Of a stretch of 64,000 nt of DNA, positions 34,738-42,422 are shown piece after piece (position 1 is the first letter of the stretch; the number at the start of each line of letters is the position of its first letter). The stretch comes from Victivallales bacterium (GTDB lineage Bacteria > Verrucomicrobiota > Lentisphaeria > Oligosphaerales > Oligosphaeraceae). The stretch is taken from assembly GCA_017417585.1 (NCBI GenBank), contig JAFPYX010000025.1, forward strand, positions 62,001 to 126,000, in the 5' to 3' direction. The notes below the pieces were generated by a model. That model saw only the letters and a program-made list of their open reading frames with translations. It was not told the DNA's origin and ran no database searches. The position numbers and the translations under genes are program-made.

Positions 34738-35223
34738 CTAGCCTTGGATTTCGGCGTCAGCGGCAAGGACTTTTTCGCGGCGCTTGGCGCGGTCGGCGGC
34801 GAGCTTTTCACGCAACGAAGGGTCGTTTGCGGCGAGGATTTCGGCGGCCAGAAGCGCGGCGTTGGCGGCGCCGCCGGAGCCCACGCCGACGGTGGCGACG
34901 GGGATGCCGCCAGGCATCTGCACCGTGGAGAGCAGCGCATCCAGGCCATTGAAGGAACCGCCCTCGACCGGAATTCCAATGACCGGCAACAGGGTGTGTG
35001 CCGCGACCGCGCCCGCCAGGTGCGCCGCGCCGCCGGCGGCCGCGATGATCACGCCGAAGCCGTTCTCGATGGCGTGATCGGTGAATTCCGCCACGACCTC
35101 CGGAGTGCGGTGGGCGCTCATCACGCGCACCACAGTCTCAATCCCCAGGGATTTCAGGGTGTCGATGCATTTCTGGATTTTCGGCAGGTCGGAATTGCTG
35201 CCCATTAAAACGGCGACTTTCAT
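34738..35223 (-). CDS. purE: N5-carboxyaminoimidazole ribonucleotide mutase
   Basis: Converts N5-CAIR to CAIR in purine synthesis. The 161 residues contain GSNSDLP (8-14), SAHRTPE (40-46) with the catalytic histidine, and the [11 protein letters not shown] loop. This is the short class I form that needs PurK, which is not in the window. The ATG is preceded on the sense strand by a long CCTCTAACC heptamer array. Confidence 0.96.
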   Translation of the reverse strand: MKVAVLMGSNSDLPKIQKCIDTLKSLGIETVVRVMSAHRTPEVVAEFTDHAIENGFGVIIAAAGGAAHLAGAVAAHTLLPVIGIPVEGGSFNGLDALLSTVQMPGGIPVATVGVGSGGAANAALLAAEILAANDPSLREKLAADRAKRREKVLAADAEIQG

Positions 35224-35225
35224 AA

Positions 35226-35288
35226 AAAGGTTAGAGGTTAAAGGTTAGAGGTGAGAGGTTAAAGGTTAGAGGTTAGAGGTTAAAGGTG
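35226..35288 (-). repeat. Heptamer array directly upstream of purE
   Basis: About nine units of a 7-bp repeat (plus strand GGTTAGA/GGTTAAA/GGTGAGA) end 2 nt before the purE ATG. On the sense strand they read CCTCTAACC and CCTTTAACC. Confidence 0.9.
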
Positions 35289-35302
35289 GAAAATTATGCT
35301 TT

Positions 35303-35345
35303 CGGCTAGATTGGCTGGATTGGCTAGTTCGGCTAGTTCGGCTAA
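35303..35345. repeat. Nine-base tandem repeat (GGCTAGTTC type)
   Basis: Plus strand: GGCTAGATT, GGCTGGATT, GGCTAGTTC, GGCTAGTTC and GGCTAATT. Similar CTAGCCAACCCAGCC units occur inside the dnaX linker (about 10530-10600), and GATTGGCTAGAATGGCT lies just after dnaX at 10901-10917. Confidence 0.75.
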
Positions 35346-35386
35346 TTACCCTCTATCCTCTACCCTCTGACCTCTAACCTTTCTTT
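35346..35386 (-). repeat. Heptamer array forming the end of the PflX-like gene
   Basis: On the sense strand it reads GGTTAGAGGTCAGAGGGTAGAGG and continues to the stop codon TAA, so it encodes the last 11 residues (KVRGQRVEDRG). It has the opposite orientation to the purE leader array 60 bp away, and the two could pair. Confidence 0.85.
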
Positions 35387-36488
35387 GGGCATTTCCTTTA
35401 AAGGGTTCGCCGGCGTGTCGGAAGTCAGGTACGAAATTCTCGTCTCCGCAGTCGGGCTGGATGAAGACGCGGGTGAAGCCCAGTTCGCGGACATGGGCGA
35501 CGACGCGGGAGTATTCCTCGTCCGAGACCAGCCGCGTGAACTGGTTGCGGCGCAGACATTCGGGCATCGGCCGGAATTGCCGCATCACGGAGATGGGCAG
35601 CATCGGCCCGTGGTCCTCGTAGAGCTGGTCGAGAACCGCCAGGCTGTTCTCGACTTCGCCGGGCAGGACCAGGTGGCGCACCAGCACGCCACGGGTGGCG
35701 GCCATTTCTCCCGTCTCGTCAAATGGCCGCAGGAAGCCCTTGCGATCCACGAGGAGCCGGATGCCGGCGCGGGCGACTTCGGGGTAGTCGTCACGGCCCA
35801 TGCAGCGTTTCGCCAGTTCCGGGGAGGCGTATTTGAAGTCCGGCAGGAAGATGTCGATGATTTCTGCTTGTTGGGCAAGCAGTTCGACTCGGGAATAGCC
35901 GGAGGAGTTCCAGACGAACGGCAGTTCGCAGCCCGCTTCGCGGAGTTGCCGGATGATTTCGCGCAGATGCGGCCAGAAGTGGTCTGGCGTGACTAGGTTG
36001 ATGTTGCGGACGCTTTTACCCGCGCAAGAATGCGCGGGCACGGGACTTCCCGCGCAAGAATGCGCGGGCACGGGACTTCCCGCGCAAGAATGCGCGGGCA
36101 CGGGGCTTTCCGCACAGGAATGCGCGGGCACGGGGCTTTCCGCACAGGAATGCGCGGGCACGGGACTTCCCGCGCAAGAATGCGCGGGCACGGGGCAGAG
36201 TTCCAGAATGCGTCGGACGGTCTCCTCAATGCCCAGGATCTCCCCGAGGTGTTCGCTGGAGAGCTGGTAGTTCTGGCAGAAGAAGCATCCGCAGGAGCAC
36301 CCCGTCAGGAAGACGGTTCCCGAGCCTTCGCATCCGACCAGCGGCGGCTCCTCGCCGAAGTGCGCGCCGATCGAGGCGATGCGGAGTTCGGCGCTCTCGC
36401 CGCAGAAGCCGCGCTGGCCGGCGGTGCGGTCCACGCCGCAGCGCCGGGGACAAAGCTCGCAATGTCGATAGGCTTCTAGGTCAAGCAT
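35346..36488 (-). CDS. PflX-like radical SAM protein with in-frame repeat insertion
   Basis: A radical S-adenosylmethionine protein of the PflX (COG1313) type, related to glycyl-radical activases, function not established. The 380 residues start with the family cysteine motif CELCPRRCGVDR (near 10-21), then the CX3CX2C iron-sulfur motif in TGCSCGCFFCQN (near 64-73), then VTPDHFWPHL, FVWNSSGY and DFKYA. Between ILEL (near 95) and NINLVTP is a block of six ten-residue repeats (VPAHSCAGSP type) encoded by six 30-bp palindromic copies at 36019-36198. Normal relatives have a short loop here. The C-terminal tail is encoded by a heptamer array. Whether the protein works is unknown; motifs remain intact. 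Confidence 0.88.
   Translation of the reverse strand: MLDLEAYRHCELCPRRCGVDRTAGQRGFCGESAELRIASIGAHFGEEPPLVGCEGSGTVFLTGCSCGCFFCQNYQLSSEHLGEILGIEETVRRILELCPVPAHSCAGSPVPAHSCAESPVPAHSCAESPVPAHSCAGSPVPAHSCAGSPVPAHSCAGKSVRNINLVTPDHFWPHLREIIRQLREAGCELPFVWNSSGYSRVELLAQQAEIIDIFLPDFKYASPELAKRCMGRDDYPEVARAGIRLLVDRKGFLRPFDETGEMAATRGVLVRHLVLPGEVENSLAVLDQLYEDHGPMLPISVMRQFRPMPECLRRNQFTRLVSDEEYSRVVAHVRELGFTRVFIQPDCGDENFVPDFRHAGEPFKGNAQRKVRGQRVEDRG
36019..36198 (-). repeat. Six 30-bp palindromic copies inside a coding sequence
   Basis: Copies begin at 36019, 36049, 36079, 36109, 36139 and 36169. The unit on the plus strand is CCCGCGCAAGAATGCGCGGG followed by CACGGGACTT. CCGCGCA and TGCGCGG form a hairpin. Copies 4 and 5 share changes (TCCGCACAGG), showing that the array grew by duplication of differing units. 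The same palindrome occurs between genes at 50114-50187 and, diverged, at 13079-13102. Confidence 0.95.
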
Positions 36489-36494
36489 GCCATT

Positions 36495-37253
36495 CTACCC
36501 ATGGAACTTCTTGAGTTCCGCATAGCGCAGCGCGGTGCCGCCGAAGAGATCGAGGGCGCTGCCGACAGTGAAGTCGATGCGGCCTTGCCCGAGGCGCTCG
36601 ATTGTCTGGATGTCCGCCATCGTGTGGATGCCGCCGGCGTAGGTGGCGGGGAGGTCGCACCATTCGGAAAGGCCACGCACCAGCGTCTCGTCGATGCCGG
36701 ACTGCTTGCCTTCGACCGCGACCGCGTGGATGAGGAACTCGCAGCAGTGTTCGCCCAACATCGCGAAGGTCTCGCGGGAGAGGCGCAGGCGCGTGGTGTG
36801 GGTCCATCGGTCGCAGCAGACCGCGTACGAGCCATCCTCCAGCGGTCGGCAGGAGAGGTCGAGGACAAGACGTTCGCGCGGGACCGTCCGGGCGAGCAGC
36901 CTCAGTCGCTCCGGCGAGAAATCTCCGTCGACAAAGAGATACGAGGTCACGATGACCTGCGCCGCGCCGGCGTCCAGCCACGATTGGGCGTTGGCGGGAG
37001 TGATTCCGCCGCCGACCTGTAGGAAATCCGGGCGGGTGGCTAGCGCCTCGCGGGCGGCCTCCTCGTTGCCGGGGCCAAGCATGATGACGTGCGCTCCCGC
37101 AAGGCCGTCCAAATAATATAGATTCGCATAGTACGACGGCGGTTCGGCGGCGACGAAGTTGGTGACCAGCCGCGCATCGTCATCACTCAGCGAGGAGCCG
37201 ACAATCTGCTTGACTCGGCCGCAGTGAAGATCGATGCAGGGACGGAAACGCAT
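36495..37253 (-). CDS. hisA: ProFAR isomerase HisA, eukaryotic type
   Basis: Isomerises ProFAR to PRFAR in histidine synthesis. The 252-residue TIM-barrel protein opens MRFRPCIDLHCGRVKQIVG and contains VGGGITPANAQSWLDAGAAQVIVTSYLF and YAGGIHTMADIQTIERLGQGRIDFTVGSALDLFGG. This pattern matches the plant/yeast HIS6 form more than the usual bacterial HisA. The ATG at 37253 is chosen; the longer open frame upstream is made of ATTACGAATTACG repeats. It follows an esterase gene, and other his genes are not adjacent. Confidence 0.9.
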   Translation of the reverse strand: MRFRPCIDLHCGRVKQIVGSSLSDDDARLVTNFVAAEPPSYYANLYYLDGLAGAHVIMLGPGNEEAAREALATRPDFLQVGGGITPANAQSWLDAGAAQVIVTSYLFVDGDFSPERLRLLARTVPRERLVLDLSCRPLEDGSYAVCCDRWTHTTRLRLSRETFAMLGEHCCEFLIHAVAVEGKQSGIDETLVRGLSEWCDLPATYAGGIHTMADIQTIERLGQGRIDFTVGSALDLFGGTALRYAELKKFHG

Positions 37254-37256
37254 GTC

Positions 37257-37292
37257 GGTGATTCGTAATTCGCAATTCGTAATGCGTAATTG
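37257..37292 (-). repeat. AATTCGT-family heptamer repeat upstream of hisA
   Basis: On the sense strand it reads ATTACGCATTACGAATT and continues GCGAATTACGAATC just before the hisA ATG. This is the start-side orientation of the second heptamer family. Confidence 0.8.
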
Positions 37293-37318
37293 GCCGTTGG
37301 CAGGGGAACAATCCTTCC

Positions 37319-38053
37319 TCAGCCTTTGAGTGGCAGCCAGTCGAGGACCTCCTGGATGTGGGTGTCCCAGAAAAGCCAGTCGTGGTTGCCGGGGGCGGAG
37401 ATCCACTTGACGGCGAAGCCCAGTTTCTCCAGGTGCGCGTGGAGTTCCACACTCTGCTCGTGGAGCCAGTCTTCCGTGCCGGTCGCCATGAAGAGCGCCG
37501 GGGGCTCTTTGCCGCTTTTGGCCAGCTCTTCCGCCCAGACGAAAGGGTCGTGCAGGGAGTCACGGAAGACCGGCGTGTCCGGAAAGTCCGCCGCATAGAG
37601 ACCGGGGTGGTTCTGCTGAAGCCAGTCCTGGATGAAGGCGCCGGAGAGCGCGGCGGCCGCGGCGTAGCGTTCCGGATGCTTGAAGGCGAGCTTGAGGGCC
37701 CCGTAGCCGCCCATCGAGAGTCCCGCCACGAAGGTGTTTGCGCGTCCCGTGGCCACCTGGAATGTGCGCTCGATGAAGGCGGGCAGCTCGTCACCGACGA
37801 AGTCCCAGTAGCGTGTCCCGTCCGTCATGTTGCAATAGAAGGACCGTCCGCCGCATGGCATCACGACCGCCAGGCCATGCGCGATGGCGTAGCGTTCGAT
37901 GGAGGTTCGGCGCGTCCATCCGCTCTGGTCGTCGGAGAGTCCGTGCAGGAGATAGAGGACCGGCGGCGGGGTGTTCCCGTTGGGGAGGACAACCTCGATC
38001 GTCGTGTCCTGCCCCAGTGCGGCGGACGGGATTCGGCAGGTGACGGTTGCCAT
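37319..38053 (-). CDS. Alpha/beta-hydrolase esterase (EstA/esterase D-like)
   Basis: A 244-residue cytoplasmic serine esterase. The oxyanion region is YLLHGLSDDQSGW (near 34), the nucleophile is in GLSMGGYGAL (Ser near 112), the acid is Asp in TGTEDWLHEQ (near 192) and the base is His in APGNHDWLFW (near 224). It is like tributyrin esterases and S-formylglutathione hydrolases. No signal peptide. It lies between gltA and hisA on the same strand and ends 66 nt before the hisA start. Confidence 0.88.
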   Translation of the reverse strand: MATVTCRIPSAALGQDTTIEVVLPNGNTPPPVLYLLHGLSDDQSGWTRRTSIERYAIAHGLAVVMPCGGRSFYCNMTDGTRYWDFVGDELPAFIERTFQVATGRANTFVAGLSMGGYGALKLAFKHPERYAAAAALSGAFIQDWLQQNHPGLYAADFPDTPVFRDSLHDPFVWAEELAKSGKEPPALFMATGTEDWLHEQSVELHAHLEKLGFAVKWISAPGNHDWLFWDTHIQEVLDWLPLKG

Positions 38054-38060
38054 GGGGACC

Positions 38061-39386
38061 TCAGTTCTTTTCGAGATGGGTATATGGGGAGACGCTCAGG
38101 GTTTCCGCGACGGTGCGGCGGCTGGGGCCGACGTAGATCTGGCGCGGGCGCACGATGCGGTTCTCTGCATTGTCGCGTTGCTCCAGCCACTGGGCGATCC
38201 AGCCGGGCAGACGCCCGATGGCGAACATCACGGTGAACATGTTGATCGGGATGCCCATTGCGCGGTAGGAGAGCCCGGTGTAGAAGTCCACGTTCGGGTA
38301 GAGGTTGCGTTCCAGGAAGTATGCATCGTTCATGGCGCGCTCCTCGAGTTCCTGGGCGATTTCCAGCAGCGGGTCGGTTCGCGTCATGTGGGAAATGACC
38401 TGCTTGCAGATTTTCTTCGCGACTCGTGCACGGGGGTCGTAGGTCTTGTAGACGCGGTGCCCGAAGCCGAAGAGCTTGAAGGGGTCCGCCTTGTCCTTCG
38501 CCTTCTCGATGAGCGTGGCGGCGGAGAGACCCTGCTTAATCACGCTCTCCAGCATCTCGATCACGCGCTGGTTGGCGCCACCGTGGAGCGGCCCCCACAA
38601 CGCGCAGATGCCGGCGGAGATGGAGGCGTAGAGGTTCGCCCGCGAGGAGCCCACGGTCCTCACGACGGAGGTCGAGCAGTTCTGCTCGTGGTCCGCATGG
38701 AGGATCAGCAGCTGGTTCAAGGCATGGGTGATGACGGGGTCGGGCGAGAAGCCGTTCACCGGCGTGTGGAACATCATGTTCAGGAAGTTCTCGCAGTAGC
38801 GCAGGTCGCTGCGCGGATAGACGATGGGCTGGCCCATGTTCTTCTTGTAGGAGAAGGCCGCGATGGTGCGAAGCTTGGAGAGCAGCCGCGCCACCGTGAT
38901 GTCGATTGCCTCCGTGGAGTCCAGCTCCAGCTCCGGGTAGAAGGTGGACAGGGAGACCACCATCGCCGAGAGGATCGCCATCGGGTGCGCATGGTCGGGA
39001 TAGAGCGAGAAGAAGTTGCGCATGTCCTCGTGGAGCATCGAGTGCAGGTTCATCAGCTTGCTGAAGGCGTTGTACTCGCTCGGCGTGGGCAGGAAGCCGT
39101 GGACCAGGAGGTAGGCGACCTCCAGGAACGAACAGTGCTCGGTCAGGTCTTCGATGTCGTAGCCGCGGAAGCGCAAGATGCCATTTTCGCCATCGACATA
39201 GGTGATGTTGCTTTCACAGACGCCGGTGTTCACCATGCCGGGGTCGTAGGAGACCATGCCGGTCGTGGCACGCAGACGGCGGATGTCCAGGGCACGCTCG
39301 CCCTCGGTGCCCTCAAGCACCGGGAGTTCGTACTCCTTGCCGTCCAAACTCAGTTTGGCGCGCGCGATTTCTTTTGACATGGACAT
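38061..39386 (-). CDS. gltA: Citrate synthase
   Basis: Condenses oxaloacetate and acetyl-CoA, entry to the citric acid cycle. The 441 residues show VHGFLPTPSEYNAFSKL, LHADHEQNCSTS, the catalytic His in WGPLHGGANQRV (near 270), the second His in FGFGHRVYKTYDPRA (near 308) and the Asp in NVDFYTGLSYRAMGIP (near 370). The length fits the hexameric, NADH-sensitive type I form. It has an AGGAG-type ribosome-binding site. A promoter is at about 39459-39486. Confidence 0.96.
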   Translation of the reverse strand: MSMSKEIARAKLSLDGKEYELPVLEGTEGERALDIRRLRATTGMVSYDPGMVNTGVCESNITYVDGENGILRFRGYDIEDLTEHCSFLEVAYLLVHGFLPTPSEYNAFSKLMNLHSMLHEDMRNFFSLYPDHAHPMAILSAMVVSLSTFYPELELDSTEAIDITVARLLSKLRTIAAFSYKKNMGQPIVYPRSDLRYCENFLNMMFHTPVNGFSPDPVITHALNQLLILHADHEQNCSTSVVRTVGSSRANLYASISAGICALWGPLHGGANQRVIEMLESVIKQGLSAATLIEKAKDKADPFKLFGFGHRVYKTYDPRARVAKKICKQVISHMTRTDPLLEIAQELEERAMNDAYFLERNLYPNVDFYTGLSYRAMGIPINMFTVMFAIGRLPGWIAQWLEQRDNAENRIVRPRQIYVGPSRRTVAETLSVSPYTHLEKN

Positions 39387-39439
39387 GGGAAATCCTCCAA
39401 ATACAAGTGGGCTACGGCGCGGCTAAGCGGCCGTGCGTG

Positions 39440-39490
39440 CGAAAAGCGCAAGCATATTAATATAACCGCTTTTGCGCACTCTGCAGGATT
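39440..39490 (-). promoter_or_regulatory. gltA promoter with dyad symmetry
   Basis: On the minus strand TATATT (39459-39464) is followed by AATATGC, and CTGCAG (39481-39486) lies 16 bp upstream as a TTGCAA-like -35. GCGCAAAAGCG and CGCTTTTCGC flank the -10 as an imperfect inverted repeat, a possible operator. Confidence 0.5.
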
Positions 39491-39506
39491 TCCGCAAGGC
39501 ATAGCT

Positions 39507-40265
39507 TCAGCAACCATAGAGCATTACGCCGAACGTGATGCCCACCCAGTGGCAGACAGAGGCCGCCAGAACAAAGACATGCCAGACGGTGTGCATGTAG
39601 GGCACGCGGTCCATCACATAGAAGACCACCCCGAGGGTATAGGTGCCGCCGCCGATGAGAAGCATTACCCACCCCAGCGTGCCGATCCGGTAGTATAACG
39701 GCTTGATGAAGAAGATGACTTCCCAGCCCATCAGAAGCGTGACCGTGACCGCCAACCACTCCTTGCGCGGGCGCACCAGCACTTCGGTGAGGATGCCGAT
39801 GACGGCCAGGGCCCAGTTGGTGCACAAGACCCAGCAGCCCACTTTCGTGTCGCGCAGCGTGACCAGGCAGAATGGCGTGTAGGAGCCGGCAATCAGCAAA
39901 TAGATGGAGATGTGGTCCATGATCTGGAAGGCGCCCTTCACACGCCAGGCGCTGGCCAGATGATAGAGCATCGACGAGTTGTAAAGCACAATCAGACACA
40001 CGCCGTACAGCGCGGCGCTGACAATCTTGCGGGGGTCTCCCAGCTGTCCCGCCCTGACGCACATGAAGGTCAAGGCGAAGATGCCGAAGACCAGCCCTGC
40101 CAGATGCGTCCCGAAATTCGCCCACTCCTCGCCCGGCGTGCGATGGAAGTCGTCCGACCACATCTGCATGGTTCGCACGATGTTCTGGAGTTGCTTGGCA
40201 TGCAATTTGGCGACAGCAGAGGAGGTATGGGAGCGGATGGTTGAAGCGGAGGAATCAGAAACCAT
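39507..40265 (-). CDS. Hemolysin III / PAQR-family membrane protein
   Basis: A seven-helix membrane protein (252 residues from the chosen start). Family motifs are clear: EEWANFGTHLAGLVFG, NSSMLYHLAS, MDHISIYLLIAGSYTPF and HTVWHVFVLAASVCHW, which hold the Ser-His-Asp-His metal set of PAQR hydrolases. Bacterial members are tied to membrane homeostasis; the old haemolysin name is historical. The N terminus is uncertain: in-frame ATGs occur at 40320, 40265 and further in, and the first lies in an AT-rich TATATTATAAG promoter-like sequence. The leader contains a TGGACA repeat (TTGTCC on plus) at about 40272-40305. Confidence 0.86.
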   Translation of the reverse strand: MVSDSSASTIRSHTSSAVAKLHAKQLQNIVRTMQMWSDDFHRTPGEEWANFGTHLAGLVFGIFALTFMCVRAGQLGDPRKIVSAALYGVCLIVLYNSSMLYHLASAWRVKGAFQIMDHISIYLLIAGSYTPFCLVTLRDTKVGCWVLCTNWALAVIGILTEVLVRPRKEWLAVTVTLLMGWEVIFFIKPLYYRIGTLGWVMLLIGGGTYTLGVVFYVMDRVPYMHTVWHVFVLAASVCHWVGITFGVMLYGC

Positions 40266-40357
40266 TGCGAAGAATTGTCCAAAAGTGTCCAGGGTTGTCC
40301 AATGCCAATAAGTGGCATCCATACTTATAATATATTCCCGGAATACGGAGGCGTGGC

Positions 40358-42397
40358 TCAATTCAAGGCATCCACAGCCTTAAGGATCAACGCGGTCCGG
40401 GTGGGGAGATAGAGCGAGAGGTGCGCAGGGCCGTCGGGAGTGTCGGTCAGCGCGTAGAAGCGCTGGTTGGCCTGGATACGGTTGAAGCCGTTGAAACGAC
40501 TGGCGTCGGTGTCCAGCCGCAGGAGATATTCGGCGTTCGCGGGGATAGGATAATCCGTGAAGGACTTGACGGGATGGAAGTTGAAGACGAAGAGGAGCCC
40601 GCCGCGTCGGAAGGCGAGGACATGGTCGTCCTGATGGATTTTCACCAATTGTGGCGGTTCGTCGAAGAACTTCGGGTTTTCGCGGACGAGGGCGAGCATC
40701 TCTCGGTCGAAGCGTTCGAGCGCCTGGAAACGGAGGTTCGGGTCGTCGCAGAGGTCCCAACGTCGGCGGGCGTGGTCGTATGACCATCCGTTTCCGGCAC
40801 GCGGAAGATCCAGCCATTCGGGGTGGCCGAACTCGTTGCCGATGAAGTTTAGGTATCCGCCGCCGGCGGTTGCGATGGTGGCCAGCCGCGCAAGCTTGTG
40901 GAGGGCGACGCCTCGCTCCACGGCGAGGTTTTGGCTCGCCAGGTGCATCGCGTCATACATTGCATTGCCGACGGCTCGGAAGAGGAAGGTCTGCCCCCCG
41001 ACGATGGCCTGGTCGTGGCATTCGACATAGGAAATGGTCTTTTCTTCCGGCCTGCGGTTGGTCAGTTCGTACCAAAGGGTTCCGAGGTCCCACTTCTCGT
41101 CAGGGAGATCGAGAAGTTTGAACCAGTAGTCGGTCACGCCCATGGCGAGCCGGTAGTCGAAACCCATCCCGCCGTCCGCGACGCCCATGCCAAGCCCGGG
41201 CATCCCCGAGACGTCTTCGGCGATCGTCCAGACGGTGCGTCCCGGCGCGTATTCGCACTGGTGGCAGAGTTCGTTGGCAAAGGTAAGGTAGGCCACGGAG
41301 TCCCAGTCCACGTTGGGGGAGAAGTAGTGGTCGTAGCTGGTGAAGGCATGGTTGAGACCATGGTCGAAGTAGAGCATGCTGGTGACGCCGTCGAAGCGGA
41401 AGCCGTCCACATGGAACTCCTCGATCCAGTACCGGCAGTTGGAGAGGAGGAATCGGAGGACCTGGGACTTGCTGTAGTCGAAGCAGTAGGAGTCCCAGGC
41501 GGGGTGGCTGCCGCGCGGGTCGTCGTGGAAGAACTGCCCGATGCGTCCGGAAAGCCGTGAAAGGCCCTCCAGCTCGTTGCGGACGCTGTGGGAGTGGACC
41601 AGGTCCATGACCACGCGCAGGCCGAGGCCGTGCGCGGCGTCCACCAGCGCCTTGAATTCATCTGGGGTTCCGAAGAGGTCGCACGGTGCGAAGTAGTTGG
41701 CGACGTGGTAGCCGAAGGATGCGTAATAGGGATGCTGCGCAACCGCCATGAACTGCACGCAGGTATAGCCTCCCTCCGCGATGCGCGGGAGGACTTTCTC
41801 CTGGAACTCGCGGTAGGTCCCCACGCGCGGTTCCTGCTGGGCGATGCCGACATGGCTCTCGTAGATGAGCGGCTGCGAGGACGGCGTGAAGTCGTCGTGC
41901 CGCCACTGGTAGGGCTCGGGGGGTGCCCAGACGCGTGCGTTGAAGAGGCACGAGCCGTCCGGATGGTTTTCGCGGACCACGCTGGTGACGGCGCTGGGCA
42001 GGCGCCAGCCGCTTCCGCCGGACCACTCGACAAAGAGCTGGTAGGCCTGGCCGTGTTCCACCATCTGGGCGGGCACCTCGACCTCCCAGTCGCCGTTGCC
42101 GAGGGGATGGAGTTCAAACCAGGGCGACGACGACCAGTGGTTGAATTCGCCCAATAGCGTCGCGGCGGTGGCGTATGGGAGCCATTCGCGGAAAAGCCAG
42201 GTGCCGCGCGAGGTGCGGTGCAGGCCGTAATATTGATGCCAGTCCGCAATCTCGCGCAGGGTGGCGCGCCCTCCCAGCAGCTCTTCCCGTCGCTCGGCCA
42301 CGAAGGCTTCGCGCTGGCGATAGTTCTCCAAGTAGGGCGCGAGATATTCGTCGCCCTGGAAGAGCTTGGGTAGAGATGCGTCAGCCGGGATGGGCAT
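40358..42397 (-). CDS. glgB: 1,4-alpha-glucan branching enzyme, eukaryotic-like (GH13)
   Basis: Makes alpha-1,6 branches in glycogen. The 679 residues have an N-terminal CBM48-like domain (YGLHRTSRGTWLFREWLPYATAATLLGEFNHW) and a GH13 barrel with Asp336 (DGFRFDGVTSM), Glu394 (TIAEDVSG) and Asp462 (YVECHDQ). NFIGNEFGHPEWLDLPRAGNGWSYDHARRRWDL is typical of the animal/plant branching-enzyme group (GH13_8) rather than E. coli GlgB. The ATG at 42397 is chosen; the 107-residue upstream extension overlaps glgA in another frame. It is the last gene of the glycogen operon, 26 nt after glgA. Confidence 0.92.
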   Translation of the reverse strand: MPIPADASLPKLFQGDEYLAPYLENYRQREAFVAERREELLGGRATLREIADWHQYYGLHRTSRGTWLFREWLPYATAATLLGEFNHWSSSPWFELHPLGNGDWEVEVPAQMVEHGQAYQLFVEWSGGSGWRLPSAVTSVVRENHPDGSCLFNARVWAPPEPYQWRHDDFTPSSQPLIYESHVGIAQQEPRVGTYREFQEKVLPRIAEGGYTCVQFMAVAQHPYYASFGYHVANYFAPCDLFGTPDEFKALVDAAHGLGLRVVMDLVHSHSVRNELEGLSRLSGRIGQFFHDDPRGSHPAWDSYCFDYSKSQVLRFLLSNCRYWIEEFHVDGFRFDGVTSMLYFDHGLNHAFTSYDHYFSPNVDWDSVAYLTFANELCHQCEYAPGRTVWTIAEDVSGMPGLGMGVADGGMGFDYRLAMGVTDYWFKLLDLPDEKWDLGTLWYELTNRRPEEKTISYVECHDQAIVGGQTFLFRAVGNAMYDAMHLASQNLAVERGVALHKLARLATIATAGGGYLNFIGNEFGHPEWLDLPRAGNGWSYDHARRRWDLCDDPNLRFQALERFDREMLALVRENPKFFDEPPQLVKIHQDDHVLAFRRGGLLFVFNFHPVKSFTDYPIPANAEYLLRLDTDASRFNGFNRIQANQRFYALTDTPDGPAHLSLYLPTRTALILKAVDALN

Positions 42398-42422
42398 GGA
42401 ACCGGTGGAACCGGGGTAGGGG

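Noticed and set aside
36019..36198. CRISPR array
   Set aside because: 30-bp units are directly abutting without unique spacers and lie inside a coding frame.
36030..36479. Arg/Gly-rich repeat open frames on the plus strand
   Set aside because: Reverse reading of the palindromic repeat in the PflX-like gene; no start signal.
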